The notes: generated by a model not told the origin, from the sequence alone. A stretch of DNA of 64,000 nucleotides from Pseudonocardia sp. TRM90224 (GCF_021245725.1 NZ_JAJGSX010000001.1:248001-312000); one strand, 5' to 3'; positions 50,291 through 59,821 are shown, numbered from the stretch's first letter. A program made the numbers and translations.

Positions 50291-51247
50291 ATGGAGCTCG
50301 ACGGCCTGCTGGGGCAACGCGTGGCCCTGCGCCACCTCGTCGGGACGCGTGAAGGGCGCCCGCTGTACAGCGACGCGGTCGGCGAGCTGGACGTCGTCGG
50401 CGACGACGTGACCGTGGTCACCCGTCGTGGACCGGTGCGGGTGGCGCGGGCCGCAGTGGTGGCGGTGCGGGCGGTGCCGCCTGCCGTCGCCCGGCGGGCA
50501 CCGCTTGCCGCGGTGAGCCGGCTGGAGGGTTTGTGCGCCGACGCGTGGCCGGCGATCGTCGACGAGCCGTTGGGCGAATGGCGGCTGCGTTCGGCCGGTG
50601 GTTACACCGGTCGGGCCAACTCGGCGCTCGCCATCGGCGATCCGGGCCTGCCGGTGCCCGCGGCCCTCGACGCCGTGCGGGCGTTCGCCGAGCGCACCGG
50701 GACGCCGATCCGCGTGCAGGTGCCCGTCGGGTCGCCCTGGGAGAAGGCGGTCGCGGCGCAGGGGTGGGTGCTGGACGCGGGACACCGCCGTGGCGCGGAG
50801 GTGTCGGTGCAGGTCGCCGCGCTCGACACGCTGGGTGAACGCGAGCCGCTCGACGTCGAGCTCCCGGAGCGGCCCGACCCCCGGTGGTGGGAGCTGGTGA
50901 CCGGCGGTCCGCCCACCGCCGCCGAGCGCCACGTGCTGGCCCCCGAGACCGGGCTCGTGACCGCATTTCCGCTGCTCACCGGCCCGGACGGGACCGTGGG
51001 CGGCGGGCTGCGCGCGGCGGTCGTCGAGGATCATCTGCACCTCTCGGCGATCGAGGTGGCGCCCGCCGTGCGCCGCAACGGCATCGCGAGCGGACTCGTC
51101 GCGACGGCCGCGCGGTGGGGCCGTGACCGCGGCGCGCGGTGGGCCGTGCTGCAGGTGGCGCTGCACAACACGGGAGCGCTGGCCCTCTACGACCGCCTGG
51201 GGTTCAGCGAGCACCACCAGTACCGCTACCTGATCCCCCTGACGTAA
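50291..51247 (+). CDS. Two-domain GNAT N-acetyltransferase
   Basis: A 318-residue protein. Residues 1-70 ([17 protein letters not shown]) form a small beta domain; the middle is an ancient GNAT-like half; the C-terminal GNAT domain has [20 protein letters not shown] with the R/Q-x-x-G-x-G/A acetyl-CoA loop and [19 protein letters not shown] 50291 has GGAGGGGG 5 bases upstream. Acceptor unknown; not MshD, whose order differs. Divergent from fdxC. Confidence 0.85.
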   Translation: MELDGLLGQRVALRHLVGTREGRPLYSDAVGELDVVGDDVTVVTRRGPVRVARAAVVAVRAVPPAVARRAPLAAVSRLEGLCADAWPAIVDEPLGEWRLRSAGGYTGRANSALAIGDPGLPVPAALDAVRAFAERTGTPIRVQVPVGSPWEKAVAAQGWVLDAGHRRGAEVSVQVAALDTLGEREPLDVELPERPDPRWWELVTGGPPTAAERHVLAPETGLVTAFPLLTGPDGTVGGGLRAAVVEDHLHLSAIEVAPAVRRNGIASGLVATAARWGRDRGARWAVLQVALHNTGALALYDRLGFSEHHQYRYLIPLT

Positions 51248-51259
51248 CGCCACAGCCCG

Positions 51260-51330
51260 AACTTTCCCACCGTTTTGCCAACCTGCACGCCGAACAGCCC
51301 GTGCAGGTTGGCAAAACGGTGGGGACGTTT
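51260..51330. repeat. F1 palindromic repeat, copy 7
   Basis: Outer stem CCCACCGTTTTG / CAAAACGGTGGG, inner stem CCAACCTGCACG / CGTGCAGGTTGG perfectly paired. Starts 13 bases after the GNAT stop and lies before the convergent gene at 51365. Confidence 0.84.
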
Positions 51331-51364
51331 CGCGGCCGAGACGCACCACGACCCGAAACTTGGG

Positions 51365-52135
51365 TCAGATGAGGCGCTTGTAGCCGGCGAGCCGCTCTTC
51401 GGCCTGCTGCGCGGCCTTCTTCAGCCCCGACCACTCACCGAGGTACTTCCCGACCGCCCCGACGACCGGCAGCATGCCGAGGCCCTCGTGCAGGAGGTTG
51501 CCGTGCGGCCGCTTGTCGAGCTCGCCCTCCAGCGCGAACAGCGCCCGTCCGAGCCGCCACACGACCCGGCCGATCCGCTGGATGGTCGGCGGCGTGCCCT
51601 TCTCCGCCAGGTCGCCGGCGATCTCGGCTGCCTGCTCGTCGGCGACGGCGTCCGCGGCGGCGTCGGGCGCGGTGACCTCCAGCTCGCGGCGGAAGAGGAT
51701 CGCGCCCAGCAGCTGGACCAGCTCGTCCTCGTCGCGCATGCCGTGCTCACCCGCGATCGCGACGAGCAGCAGCCCCTGCCCGGCAGCACCGATCGCCTTC
51801 GAGACGGGCAACCGGTTCGCCAGCGCGCCGCCGATGCCTGGAACGGCGGCGATCAACGTCGTGAACCTGCCGACCCTGCGCACCCACCACCGCGAACGTT
51901 CCGGCACGCCCATCGCCGCCCAGGCCGCCGTACCGGGCACCTCGACGGCCGCGAGCGCGTCGAGGATCTTCTCGCCGAGCTGGCGCTCCTCGCCGTCGGC
52001 GGCCTCGGCCCCGACCACACGTGCGCGCAGGCCGAACGGGTCGGACTCGCGCAGCCCGTCGAGCACGGGCCGGGTGGCCCGAACGAACGGGCGGAGCACA
52101 CCGATGATCGCGCGGTCGGGAATGGCCTCAGCCAC
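51365..52135 (-). CDS. Conserved hypothetical protein in the mshB operon
   Basis: A 256-residue protein, helical, with a Gly-rich weakly hydrophobic patch (VPGIGGALANRLPVSKAIGAAGQGLLLVAIAG) and a basic end (LKKAAQQAEERLAGYKRLI) (quoted in pieces). I do not recognise it. Start GTG 52135 overlaps the membrane gene by 8 bp, so it belongs to the mshB operon. It may be a peripheral membrane protein. Last gene before an F1 hairpin. Confidence 0.65.
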   Translation of the reverse strand: MAEAIPDRAIIGVLRPFVRATRPVLDGLRESDPFGLRARVVGAEAADGEERQLGEKILDALAAVEVPGTAAWAAMGVPERSRWWVRRVGRFTTLIAAVPGIGGALANRLPVSKAIGAAGQGLLLVAIAGEHGMRDEDELVQLLGAILFRRELEVTAPDAAADAVADEQAAEIAGDLAEKGTPPTIQRIGRVVWRLGRALFALEGELDKRPHGNLLHEGLGMLPVVGAVGKYLGEWSGLKKAAQQAEERLAGYKRLI

Positions 52136-52556
52136 CCTTCACCACCGGCTTCGCCAATTGCACCGGCGAGAGCAGCACCTTGCGCAACGCCCACAGGCCG
52201 GTGCCCAGCCCGCCCAGCACCAGCAGCGCCGACTGCCACGTCGGCGGCAGCAGCACGTCGCCACCGGGACCGAGCAGGCCGAGCACGCCGACGACGAACA
52301 GCCACGCCCACAGCGGCGCGCCCGCCATCGACGGCCCGCGGTCGATCTCGCCCGCCTTCAGCACGAGCCACGGCAGCACGATCATCGAGATCACCGCGCC
52401 GATCGGCACCGGGATCGCCGCGACGTAGAGCGGGGTGAACCCGAGGCCGAACCCGCCGATCAGGGCACCGTCGATGGTCAGGAGCGTGAGCGTCCCGACC
52501 CCGTCGCCGGTGTTGCCGTCCTCGTCGAGACCCGGGTCGTCGAGACCCTGTGTCAT
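52128..52556 (-). CDS. Four-helix membrane protein (Rv1171-like)
   Basis: A 142-residue integral membrane protein with an acidic N-terminus and four hydrophobic helices (GALIGGFGLGFTPLYVAAI, PVPIGAVISMIVLPWLVLKA, LWAWLFVVGVLGLLGPG and ALLVLGGLGTGLWALRKVL). Its ATG overlaps the mshB stop (ATGA). A protein of the same size (Rv1171) follows mshB in M. tuberculosis, from memory. Function unknown. Confidence 0.8.
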   Translation of the reverse strand: MTQGLDDPGLDEDGNTGDGVGTLTLLTIDGALIGGFGLGFTPLYVAAIPVPIGAVISMIVLPWLVLKAGEIDRGPSMAGAPLWAWLFVVGVLGLLGPGGDVLLPPTWQSALLVLGGLGTGLWALRKVLLSPVQLAKPVVKGG

Positions 52557-53416
52557 GCGGTCACCCCTGTGAACAGGTCGTCGGACAGCGGGGTGTCCCG
52601 CTGCGCCGCGACGTACTCCTCGACGTCCAGCAAGGGCTGGGCCACCAGGTTGCTCATCGCGTACGCGACGGCGGCGCCACTCTGCCAGAGCGCTATCTGC
52701 GTCGCGTGCGCCCGCATCGCCGCGATCCGGCGTTCGCGCTGGTCGGCGACGTCGATCCGGACGGTGATCTCGTCGTCGGGGACGCTGGGCAGCTCGTCGG
52801 GCGCCGGCACGCGGAACGGCTGCGCGGCATCGAGGCCGGCGAGGCCGGCATCGAGCCCGGAGCGGGCGATCGCGGTGAAGTAGAGCCGCGCCGGCACTCG
52901 TTCGACCGCCGCGACCGTGATCTCGTGCGCCCGCACGTGATCGGGGTGGCCGTAGCCGCCGTCGGCGCCGTAGGTCAGCACGACCTGCGGGCGCACCTCC
53001 TCCAGCACCTCGACGAGCGCGTCCACCTGCGCGTCGAACGACTCGGTGCGCGCGAACGCCCGCGGGTGCAGCACCTCCGGGGTCGCGGCGCGGACGCCGT
53101 GGCCCGCCAGCGCCATGCCGGAATCACGCCAACGCCCGACGCCGCCGAGCATGCGGTGGTCGGTGACGCCGAGCGCGGTGCAGGCGCCGGCGAGCTCGCC
53201 GATCCGGTAGCCGCCGAGCTGGTCGGCGTTCTCGGCGTCGAGCAGCGCGAGCTCGGGCGGGATCACCTCACCCTGCTCGCCCAACGTGCAGGTCACGAGC
53301 GTGACCGCGGTGTCCGGCTCGGCGGCGTAGCGCGCCATCGTGCCGCCCGTCGTGAGCGTCTCGTCGTCAGGATGGGCGTGCACCAGCAGCAGCCGTCGTG
53401 CGGCGGTAGGCGTCAC
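52553..53416 (-). CDS. mshB: N-acetyl-glucosaminyl-inositol deacetylase MshB
   Basis: A 287-residue LmbE-fold deacetylase. HAHPDDE (residues 13-19) supplies two zinc ligands and the catalytic Asp, and GYGHPDHVRAHEI the third ligand. It deacetylates GlcNAc-Ins in mycothiol biosynthesis, confirming a mycothiol-using actinobacterium. It heads the three-gene operon with the membrane and hypothetical genes. Confidence 0.94.
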   Translation of the reverse strand: MTPTAARRLLLVHAHPDDETLTTGGTMARYAAEPDTAVTLVTCTLGEQGEVIPPELALLDAENADQLGGYRIGELAGACTALGVTDHRMLGGVGRWRDSGMALAGHGVRAATPEVLHPRAFARTESFDAQVDALVEVLEEVRPQVVLTYGADGGYGHPDHVRAHEITVAAVERVPARLYFTAIARSGLDAGLAGLDAAQPFRVPAPDELPSVPDDEITVRIDVADQRERRIAAMRAHATQIALWQSGAAVAYAMSNLVAQPLLDVEEYVAAQRDTPLSDDLFTGVTA

Positions 53417-53507
53417 GACTGGAGCCTATGTCGCGGCCGCCGTGGCCGGCGCAGGCCCCACGTCGCGGGCCCCGGGCCGTCGGCTCGACGTCGCGCCGGG
53501 TGCGGGG

Positions 53508-53564
53508 AGGGCAGGAAAGCCACTTTCAGGCCCTGTGGGGGCGGGAAAGTGGCTTTCCTGCCCT
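53508..53564. repeat. F2 palindromic repeat, copy 4 (overlaps a gene end)
   Basis: Arms 53508-53534 and 53538-53564 with GTG between. The stop codon of the glyoxalase-like gene (53526-53528 in minus orientation) lies in the middle of the left arm, so the last dozen codons are repeat-derived. Confidence 0.82.
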
Positions 53565-53987
53565 CGCGGCTGGGGCCCGTGGCCCCGCCACCAGCTCCAC
53601 CTCGAACCCGGCCGAGTTCTCCAAGTAACCCGCGTAGTGCCCCGCTCCTCCCGCATGCGGGTACCGCTCCGCGAACAGCGGCCGCCAGCCGTGCGCCGGT
53701 CCCGCGGCGTGCAGCGCGTCCACGTCGGCCCTGCTCCCGGCGTGGAATGCGAGGTGGTTCAGGCCGGGCCGGCGCCGCTCGTGGACGTCGGCCGTGAGGT
53801 CGGGCGAGCGTTCCACGACGACGTACGTGTGCCCGAGCCGCCAGCTGCGCCCCGCGGCCCATTCCTGGTACGGCTCGTAGCCCAGCTCACCCAGCAGCCA
53901 TCCCCATTCCGCGACGGCGGTGGCGAGGTCCGGCACCCACAGCTCCACGTGGTGCAGGACCCCGCGGTCAGGCCTCGACGGGCTCAC
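53526..53987 (-). CDS. Glyoxalase/VOC-family protein with repeat-derived tail
   Basis: A 153-residue single VOC domain: HHVELWVPDLATAVAEWGWL, LGHTYVVVERSPDL, LNHLAFHAGSRADVDALHAAG and YAGYLENSAGFEVELVAGP. Metal ligands would be the His in HHVELW, the His in NHLAFHA and the Glu in FEVELV. Residues after VELVAGP (PRAPAARAGKPLSRPHRA) run into the F2 palindrome and are unlikely to be ancestral. GTG 53987 overlaps the oppDF end by 20 bp. Substrate unknown. Confidence 0.78.
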   Translation of the reverse strand: MSPSRPDRGVLHHVELWVPDLATAVAEWGWLLGELGYEPYQEWAAGRSWRLGHTYVVVERSPDLTADVHERRRPGLNHLAFHAGSRADVDALHAAGPAHGWRPLFAERYPHAGGAGHYAGYLENSAGFEVELVAGPRAPAARAGKPLSRPHRA

Positions 53988-56100
53988 CTCGCAGCACCTG
54001 GCGCTCGCCGGAGAAGTGGCAGGCCACCGTGTGCCGCGGCGACGTCGGCGTGAACTCCAGCTTCGGCTCGACGTCGATGCACCGCTGCTTGTCGGCCTCG
54101 GACAGTTCGAGGTGCTTCCAGCAGCGGGTGCGGAAGCGGCAGCCGCTGGGCGGGTTGGCCGGGTTCGGCACGTCGCCGACCAGCATGATCCGCTCGCGGG
54201 CACGCTCGACGGCGGGGTCCGGGATCGGGACCGCCGAGATCAGCGCCTGCGTGTACGGGTGCTGCGGCCGCTCGAACAGGTCGTCGCGGTCGGCGAGCTC
54301 GACGATCCCGCCCAGGTACATCACGGCGACCCGGTCGGAGATGTGGCGCACCACCGACAGGTCGTGCGCGATGAACAGGTACGTCAGCCCGAACTCGACC
54401 TGCAGGTTCTCCAGCAGGTTGAGGATCTGCGCCTGGATGGAGACGTCCAGGGCGGAGACCGGCTCGTCGAGCACGACGAACTTCGGGTTGAGCGCGATCG
54501 CCCGTGCGATGCCGACCCGCTGGCGCTGGCCGCCGGAGAACTCGTGCGGGTAGCGGTCGGCGTACTCGGCGGAGAGCCCGACGGTGTCGAGCAGGTCGGA
54601 GATCGTGGTGTCGGTGACGGTGCCGCCGAGCAGCTGGAACTTCTCGGTGAGGATCTGCCGGATCGTCATGCGCGGGTTGAGCGACGCGTACGGGTCCTGG
54701 AAGACGATCTGCATGTTCTCGCGGGCCTTGCGCAGCGACTGCGCGTTGAGCGAGGTGATCTCCTTCCCGCCCAGCCGCACCGTGCCCGACGTCGGCTCCT
54801 GCAGCCGCAGGATCGACCGCGCCGCCGTCGACTTGCCGCACCCCGATTCGCCGACCAGCGAGAGCGTGGTGCCCGGCTCGATCTCGATGTCGATGCCGTT
54901 GACGGCCTGCACCGAGCCGACCTCGCGGCGGAACAGCAGGCCCGCCTTGATCGGGAAGTGCTTGACCAGCTTCGACACCTCGACCACCGGCGGCTTGCCG
55001 AGGTCGACCTTCACCTCGGCCGTGACAGCGGCGGGCTTCGGGGCGGCGTGCGCGGCAGCGACGTCGTCGGGGTGGATGCAGGCGTGCATGTGCCCCGAGT
55101 GCTCGACGATGGGCAGCAGCGCCGGGATGTCCTCCATGCAGGCGTCGGTGGCGAACGCGCACCGCGGGTGGAACGCGCACCCGCTCGGCACCCGCGAGAG
55201 ACTCGGCGGCTGCCCCGGGATGGGCTCCAGCTTGTCGGGCCGCGCATGGTCCATCCGCGCGAGGCTGGAGAGCAGTCCGTATGTGTACGCGTGCCGCGGG
55301 GTGCTGAAGATCTCGTCGGTCGTGCCGGTCTCGACGATCCGGCCCGCGTACATCACGGCGATCCGGTCGGCGTGGCTCGCGACGAGCCCGAGGTCGTGCG
55401 TGATCAGCACGATCGCCGTGCCGCGACTCTCCTGCAGGTCCACCAGCAGCTGCATGATCTGCGCCTGCACGGTGACGTCGAGCGCCGTGGTGGGCTCGTC
55501 GGCCAGCAGCACCTGCGGGTCGTTCGCCAGCGCCATCGCGATCATCGCGCGCTGCCGCATGCCGCCGGAGAACTCGTGCGGGTACTGCAGCGCACGCGCG
55601 CGCGGGTTGGGGATGCCCACCTCGCCGAGCAGGTCGACGGCCTTCTTGCGCGCGCCGGCCTTGCTGATGCTCTGGTGCGACAGCACCATCTCGGCGATCT
55701 GGTCGCCGACCTTGAACACCGGGTTCAGCGCGGTCAGCGGGTCCTGGAAGATCATCGCGATGTCGTTGCCGCGCAGCTTGCGCTGCTGCGACTCCGGCAT
55801 CTCCAGCAACGAGCGACCGCGCAGGAGCACCTTCCCGCTCGGGAAGGTGGCGGGCGGGCTGGGCACCAGCCCGAGGATCGTCATCGCCGAGACCGACTTG
55901 CCGGAGCCCGACTCGCCGACGATGGCCAGCGTCTCGCCCTCGTGGACGTGCCAGTTCACGCCGTCGACGGCCTTGACGGTGCCGGCTTGCGTCTCGAAGT
56001 GCACCCTGAGGTCACGGACCTCGAGCAGCGGCGCCTCACGCGACGCGAAGCCGGATTCGAGCACGTCCTCCGACGCGATCGTCTTCGTCATGTCTGCCAC
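53968..56100 (-). CDS. Fused OppD-OppF peptide ABC transporter ATPase
   Basis: A 710-residue protein with two complete ABC domains: first half with Walker A GESGSGKS and signature FSGGMRQR, second half with GESGCGKS and FSGGQRQR, each followed by the oligopeptide-transporter C-terminal region rich in Cys (SGCAFHPRCAFATDAC; SGCRFRTRCWKHLE). Such OppD-OppF fusions power dipeptide or oligopeptide uptake. It is in one operon with oppA, oppB and oppC (3 bases after oppC). It sits next to lpqW in a place that lacks it in M. tuberculosis. Confidence 0.92.
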   Translation of the reverse strand: MADMTKTIASEDVLESGFASREAPLLEVRDLRVHFETQAGTVKAVDGVNWHVHEGETLAIVGESGSGKSVSAMTILGLVPSPPATFPSGKVLLRGRSLLEMPESQQRKLRGNDIAMIFQDPLTALNPVFKVGDQIAEMVLSHQSISKAGARKKAVDLLGEVGIPNPRARALQYPHEFSGGMRQRAMIAMALANDPQVLLADEPTTALDVTVQAQIMQLLVDLQESRGTAIVLITHDLGLVASHADRIAVMYAGRIVETGTTDEIFSTPRHAYTYGLLSSLARMDHARPDKLEPIPGQPPSLSRVPSGCAFHPRCAFATDACMEDIPALLPIVEHSGHMHACIHPDDVAAAHAAPKPAAVTAEVKVDLGKPPVVEVSKLVKHFPIKAGLLFRREVGSVQAVNGIDIEIEPGTTLSLVGESGCGKSTAARSILRLQEPTSGTVRLGGKEITSLNAQSLRKARENMQIVFQDPYASLNPRMTIRQILTEKFQLLGGTVTDTTISDLLDTVGLSAEYADRYPHEFSGGQRQRVGIARAIALNPKFVVLDEPVSALDVSIQAQILNLLENLQVEFGLTYLFIAHDLSVVRHISDRVAVMYLGGIVELADRDDLFERPQHPYTQALISAVPIPDPAVERARERIMLVGDVPNPANPPSGCRFRTRCWKHLELSEADKQRCIDVEPKLEFTPTSPRHTVACHFSGERQVLRGEPVEA

Positions 56101-56103
56101 GGG

Positions 56104-57096
56104 TCAGTTCCCTCCGCGGAGCTTGGGGTCGAGCGCATCGCGGAGACCGTCCGCCACGAAGGCGAACCCGAGCGTCGTAATGCAGATGGCGAGCGCGGGG
56201 AAGGCCCACAGGTGGGACTGGCCCGGCACCTTGATGAAGCCGTAGGCCTGCGAGAGCATGCGCCCCCATTCGGGGACGTTCGCGGGGACGCCGACGCCGA
56301 GGAACGACAGCGACGCCATCGCGACGACGACCACACCGATGTTCGTGAACGCGTAGACGAGCACCGGCGCGATCGCGTTCGGCATGATGTGGCGCAGGAT
56401 GATCCGGCCGTCGCTGGCCCCGATCGAACGGGCCGCCTCGACGTACTCGCTCTCCCGCAGCGCCAACGTCTGGCCGCGCATGAGCCGCGCCGTCGTCGCC
56501 CAACCGAAGACGACCAGCGCGATGATCACCGGCGTGATCCCCGCCCCGAACGTCCGCACCACCAGGATCGCGCCGATGATCAGCGGGAACGCCAGGAAGA
56601 TGTCGGTCAGCCGCATGATCAGCGTGTCCCAGAACTTGCCGCGGAACCCGGCGATCGCACCGAACACCACGCCGACGAGCAATGACATCAGCACGGTCAC
56701 GACACCGACGATCACGGCGAGCTTGGCGCCGTAGATGATCGCCGAGAACATGTCCCTGCCCAGCACGTCGGTGCCGAAGAAGTGCCGCGAGTCCGGCGGG
56801 GCGGTCGTGTTGAGCAGGTTCTGCTCGAACGGGTCGAACGGCGTGAGAATCGGCTCGAAGATCGCGAGGAACACCAGCAGCCCGACGATGAACGTGCCGA
56901 CGAGCGCGAGCTTGTTGCGCCGGTAGCGGTTCCAGATGTCGCGGAACTGGCCGGGGCTGCCGCTGCGCCGCCGTTTGGGCAGCTTCGCGTCGACCGCGGA
57001 GGCGGACCGGGCCGAGTCGGCCGACCCGCTCGACCGGACGGGGTCGGATGTCCCGACCGCCTCGGACTCGCCGGATGTGGGAGGAAGAGAGCTCAT
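56104..57096 (-). CDS. oppC: Peptide ABC transporter permease OppC
   Basis: A 330-residue DppC-type permease with a Ser-rich cytoplasmic N-terminus, six membrane helices, the periplasmic loop PDSRHFFGTDVLGRDMFS and the EAA motif EYVEAARSIGASDGRIILRH. Follows oppB on the minus strand. Confidence 0.92.
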   Translation of the reverse strand: MSSLPPTSGESEAVGTSDPVRSSGSADSARSASAVDAKLPKRRRSGSPGQFRDIWNRYRRNKLALVGTFIVGLLVFLAIFEPILTPFDPFEQNLLNTTAPPDSRHFFGTDVLGRDMFSAIIYGAKLAVIVGVVTVLMSLLVGVVFGAIAGFRGKFWDTLIMRLTDIFLAFPLIIGAILVVRTFGAGITPVIIALVVFGWATTARLMRGQTLALRESEYVEAARSIGASDGRIILRHIMPNAIAPVLVYAFTNIGVVVVAMASLSFLGVGVPANVPEWGRMLSQAYGFIKVPGQSHLWAFPALAICITTLGFAFVADGLRDALDPKLRGGN

Positions 57097-57113
57097 ATGA
57101 GGGGTCGCCTCAC

Positions 57114-58046
57114 CTAGTTCAGTCGGATCCGCGGATCGAGGAACGCGTACAGGATGTCCACGATGAGGCTCAGGACGGTGTAGGCGATCACTCCGAACAC
57201 GATGACCGCGGAGATCACGGGGGCATTGTTGGAGCCGATGGCACGGAAGAGCAGGTAGCCGACCCCGTCGTACTGGAAGATCGCCTCGGTGATGATCGCG
57301 CCGCCGAGCAGCGTGCCGAGCGAAACACCGACGTACGTGACGACCGGGATGATCGAGTTGCGCAGCGCGTGCACACCGATCACCCGACGCTCCGAGACAC
57401 CCTTCGCGCGGGCGGTGCGGATGTAGTCGGCGCGCAGCACCTCCAGCATCGAGCCGCGCATCAGCCGCGCCACGAACGCGGCGTCGATGATCGCGAGTGC
57501 GAACGCCGGCAGCAGCACCTCCTGGTACCAGGGCACCTGGTCGGTGAAACTTCGTGGCACCACCGGGAACGGCCCGACGCCGGACAGGAACGCCAGCAAC
57601 CCGAGCCCGATCACGAACGTGGGGACGCCGATCGCAACCGTCGACACGACCGTGACCAGCACGTCGGCGAACGAGTAGCGCTTGACGGCCGCGATGATGC
57701 CGGCGATGACACCGATCGCGACGTCGATCAGGATCGCCACGAGCGCGAGCCGGGCCGTGTTGGGCACGACGGCACCCAACATGTCGATCACCGGGCGGCG
57801 TTGGTCGAAGTCGAGACCGAGGTCGCCGGTGACCAGGTTGCCGATGTAGTTGATGTACTGGATCGGCAGCGGCTGGTCGAGCCCGAAGATGGCCCGGTTC
57901 TGGGCCGCGATCTCCGGTGGGACCTGCCGGTCGCCGGTGGAGGCGAACGGGTCGCCGAGTGCGTAGGTTGCGACGTAGACGAGCAGGATCGCGGCGAGCA
58001 CGACGATGACTGCCTGACCGACCCGGCGCAGGATGAACTTGCCCAT
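57114..58046 (-). CDS. oppB: Peptide ABC transporter permease OppB
   Basis: A 310-residue DppB-type permease: FILRRVGQAVIVVLAAILLV at the N-terminus, then YINYIGNLVTGDLGLDFDQR and the EAA motif DYIRTARAKGVSERRVIGVH. Six membrane helices. Preceded by a strong hairpin after oppA that probably sets a lower expression level for the permeases than for the binding protein. Confidence 0.92.
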   Translation of the reverse strand: MGKFILRRVGQAVIVVLAAILLVYVATYALGDPFASTGDRQVPPEIAAQNRAIFGLDQPLPIQYINYIGNLVTGDLGLDFDQRRPVIDMLGAVVPNTARLALVAILIDVAIGVIAGIIAAVKRYSFADVLVTVVSTVAIGVPTFVIGLGLLAFLSGVGPFPVVPRSFTDQVPWYQEVLLPAFALAIIDAAFVARLMRGSMLEVLRADYIRTARAKGVSERRVIGVHALRNSIIPVVTYVGVSLGTLLGGAIITEAIFQYDGVGYLLFRAIGSNNAPVISAVIVFGVIAYTVLSLIVDILYAFLDPRIRLN

Positions 58047-58064
58047 GGACGCCTCTCTCCGTGC

Positions 58065-58102
58065 GTGAGCCGGCGGCCCCTGGGTCGGGGCCGCCGGCTC
58101 AC
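58065..58102 (-). terminator. Intra-operon hairpin between oppA and oppB
   Basis: Perfect 16-bp arms GTGAGCCGGCGGCCCC / GGGGCCGCCGGCTCAC around a 6-base loop, 9 bases after the oppA stop. A partial terminator or mRNA stabiliser, commonly seen after binding-protein genes so that more SBP than permease is made. Confidence 0.7.
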
Positions 58103-58111
58103 CTCACGAGG

Positions 58112-59821
58112 TCACTTCAGGAAGATCTTGTCGAACGTCGGGTTCTCGCTGAAGTCCATGTTGATGTTGGCGAACCTGTCGGTCGCGACCAGGCGGAACT
58201 GCTGGCGTTGGAACATCGGCATGAGTGCGAGGTCACGGCCGATCGACATCTGCTCGGCCTGCTGCCACAGCTTGGACCGCTCCGCCTCGTCCTTCGTCGC
58301 GCTCGCCTTGAGGACGAGTGCGTCGAACTCCGGGTTGGAGTAGCGGCTGTAGTTGTTGCCCTTCACGTTGCCCTGCGCGTCGAGCTTCATCGACGACGTG
58401 GCCATCAGCGGGATCATGAAGTTGCCGGGGGTCGGGTAGTCCGCACTCCAGGCGAGCCTGTTCAGCCCCGACATCGTCGGCGCCTCCAGGTTGTTCAGGT
58501 GGTCGTTGAACGGCACGCCGCTGTACTTGACGACCAGCCCGAGGTTCTTCTCCAGCTGCTGGCGCACCGCCGCGGTCCACTCCTCGTGGCCGGCACCGGT
58601 GTTGTAGAACAGGTTGATCTCGGTACCGGGCTTGAGGCCCGCCTTCTCGGCGAGCTTCTTCGCCTCGTCCAGGTTGAACGTGCAGGCGTCGCAGACGCCT
58701 TCCTGGTACACGTCGCGGAACGCGGCCGGGATCATCGACGTCGCCGGCACCTGCGCACCCTTGAACACGCCTTGCGCGATCGCGTTGCGGTCGATCGCCA
58801 TCGACACGGCCTTGCGGGCGTCGACGCTGTTGAGCGGCGCGGTGGTGTCACCGGTGACGAAGTAGTTGGTGGCGTTGGTCTTGCGCGAGATCCACTTGCC
58901 CTGCGGCTCGTACGTGCTGCGGTTCTGCGCGATCAGCGGCGCCGGCATGCGGGCCCAGTCGAACGTGCCGTTGACGAAGCCGTCGTACTCCAGCTGCACG
59001 CCGTTGCTCGGGCTGACGATCGTGAACTCGATGGCGTCGAGGAACGCCTTCGGGCCCGCGGTGTAGTCGTCGAACCGGACGAGCCGGATGCCCTGGTCGT
59101 GGTTCCACTTCCCGTCCATCTTGAACGGGCCGTTGCCGATCGGGGCGTCGTTGAACGCGGTGTTCGACGTGGGACCGGCCGCCACCGGCATGGGGGCCGC
59201 GACGGGGTGGATCGTGCGGAGCGGGAACTCGCAGTCGGCGTTCTTGAGCGTGACGACCAGCTGGTTCGGGTTGCTCGCGTTGACGCCGCTCATCTCGGTC
59301 GCGGCGCCGCTGCTGATCTCGTCGTAACCCTTGATCACGTCGAGGTGGTAGCTGACCTCGGAACCGGAGTCCTTGATCGAGGCCCGCTCCCAGCCGCGCT
59401 TGAACGCCGCGGCGTCGACGATCTCGCCGTTGTGGAACTTCGTGCCCGGCTTCAGGTTGAACGTCCACGTGTCGCACGTGTCGTTCGGCGACCAGTCGGT
59501 GGCGACACCGGGCACGGGCTCGCCGTCCGGCGTGACCTCGAGCAGGCCGGTGAACAGGGAATCCTCGACGCCCTGGCCCTCGGACTCCTGCGTGTTGTAC
59601 GGGTCGATCGCGGTGGGCTCGGTGATGCCGAGCCGGAAAACCCCTCCCGGTTTCCCGCCTGGTACCTCAGGATTGGGGGGCGTCTCCGGGAATCCGACGG
59701 CCGGCTGTGCGCCGCTACCCGCTGGTGGGCCCGAGTTGCTCTGCTGGGCACAACCGGCGAGTACCAGACTGGCCGCCGCCGTCACGGCGACAGCTGCTAA
59801 TCCGGCCTTCGATCTCGTCAT
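58112..59821 (-). CDS. oppA: Peptide-binding lipoprotein OppA
   Basis: A 569-residue family 5 solute-binding protein. Signal peptide MTRSKAGLAAVAVTAAASLV with lipobox LAGC (Cys24); mature body with VFRLGITEPTAIDPYN, FNLKPGTKFHNGEIV and YFVTGDTTAPLNSVDARKAV. ATG 59821 has AGGGA upstream. It delivers peptides to OppBC-DF. Confidence 0.92.
   Translation of the reverse strand: MTRSKAGLAAVAVTAAASLVLAGCAQQSNSGPPAGSGAQPAVGFPETPPNPEVPGGKPGGVFRLGITEPTAIDPYNTQESEGQGVEDSLFTGLLEVTPDGEPVPGVATDWSPNDTCDTWTFNLKPGTKFHNGEIVDAAAFKRGWERASIKDSGSEVSYHLDVIKGYDEISSGAATEMSGVNASNPNQLVVTLKNADCEFPLRTIHPVAAPMPVAAGPTSNTAFNDAPIGNGPFKMDGKWNHDQGIRLVRFDDYTAGPKAFLDAIEFTIVSPSNGVQLEYDGFVNGTFDWARMPAPLIAQNRSTYEPQGKWISRKTNATNYFVTGDTTAPLNSVDARKAVSMAIDRNAIAQGVFKGAQVPATSMIPAAFRDVYQEGVCDACTFNLDEAKKLAEKAGLKPGTEINLFYNTGAGHEEWTAAVRQQLEKNLGLVVKYSGVPFNDHLNNLEAPTMSGLNRLAWSADYPTPGNFMIPLMATSSMKLDAQGNVKGNNYSRYSNPEFDALVLKASATKDEAERSKLWQQAEQMSIGRDLALMPMFQRQQFRLVATDRFANINMDFSENPTFDKIFLK

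Noticed and set aside
50291..51247. MshD (mycothiol synthase)
   Set aside because: It is a GNAT protein near mshB, but only one domain has a full acetyl-CoA loop and the N-terminal part is a small beta domain, unlike MshD's two GNAT domains. Kept as a generic GNAT protein.
473..51330. F1 copies as a CRISPR array
   Set aside because: Copies are separated by 5-16 kb of genes, not by short spacers, and there are no cas genes; the Cas4-like nuclease at 817 stands alone.
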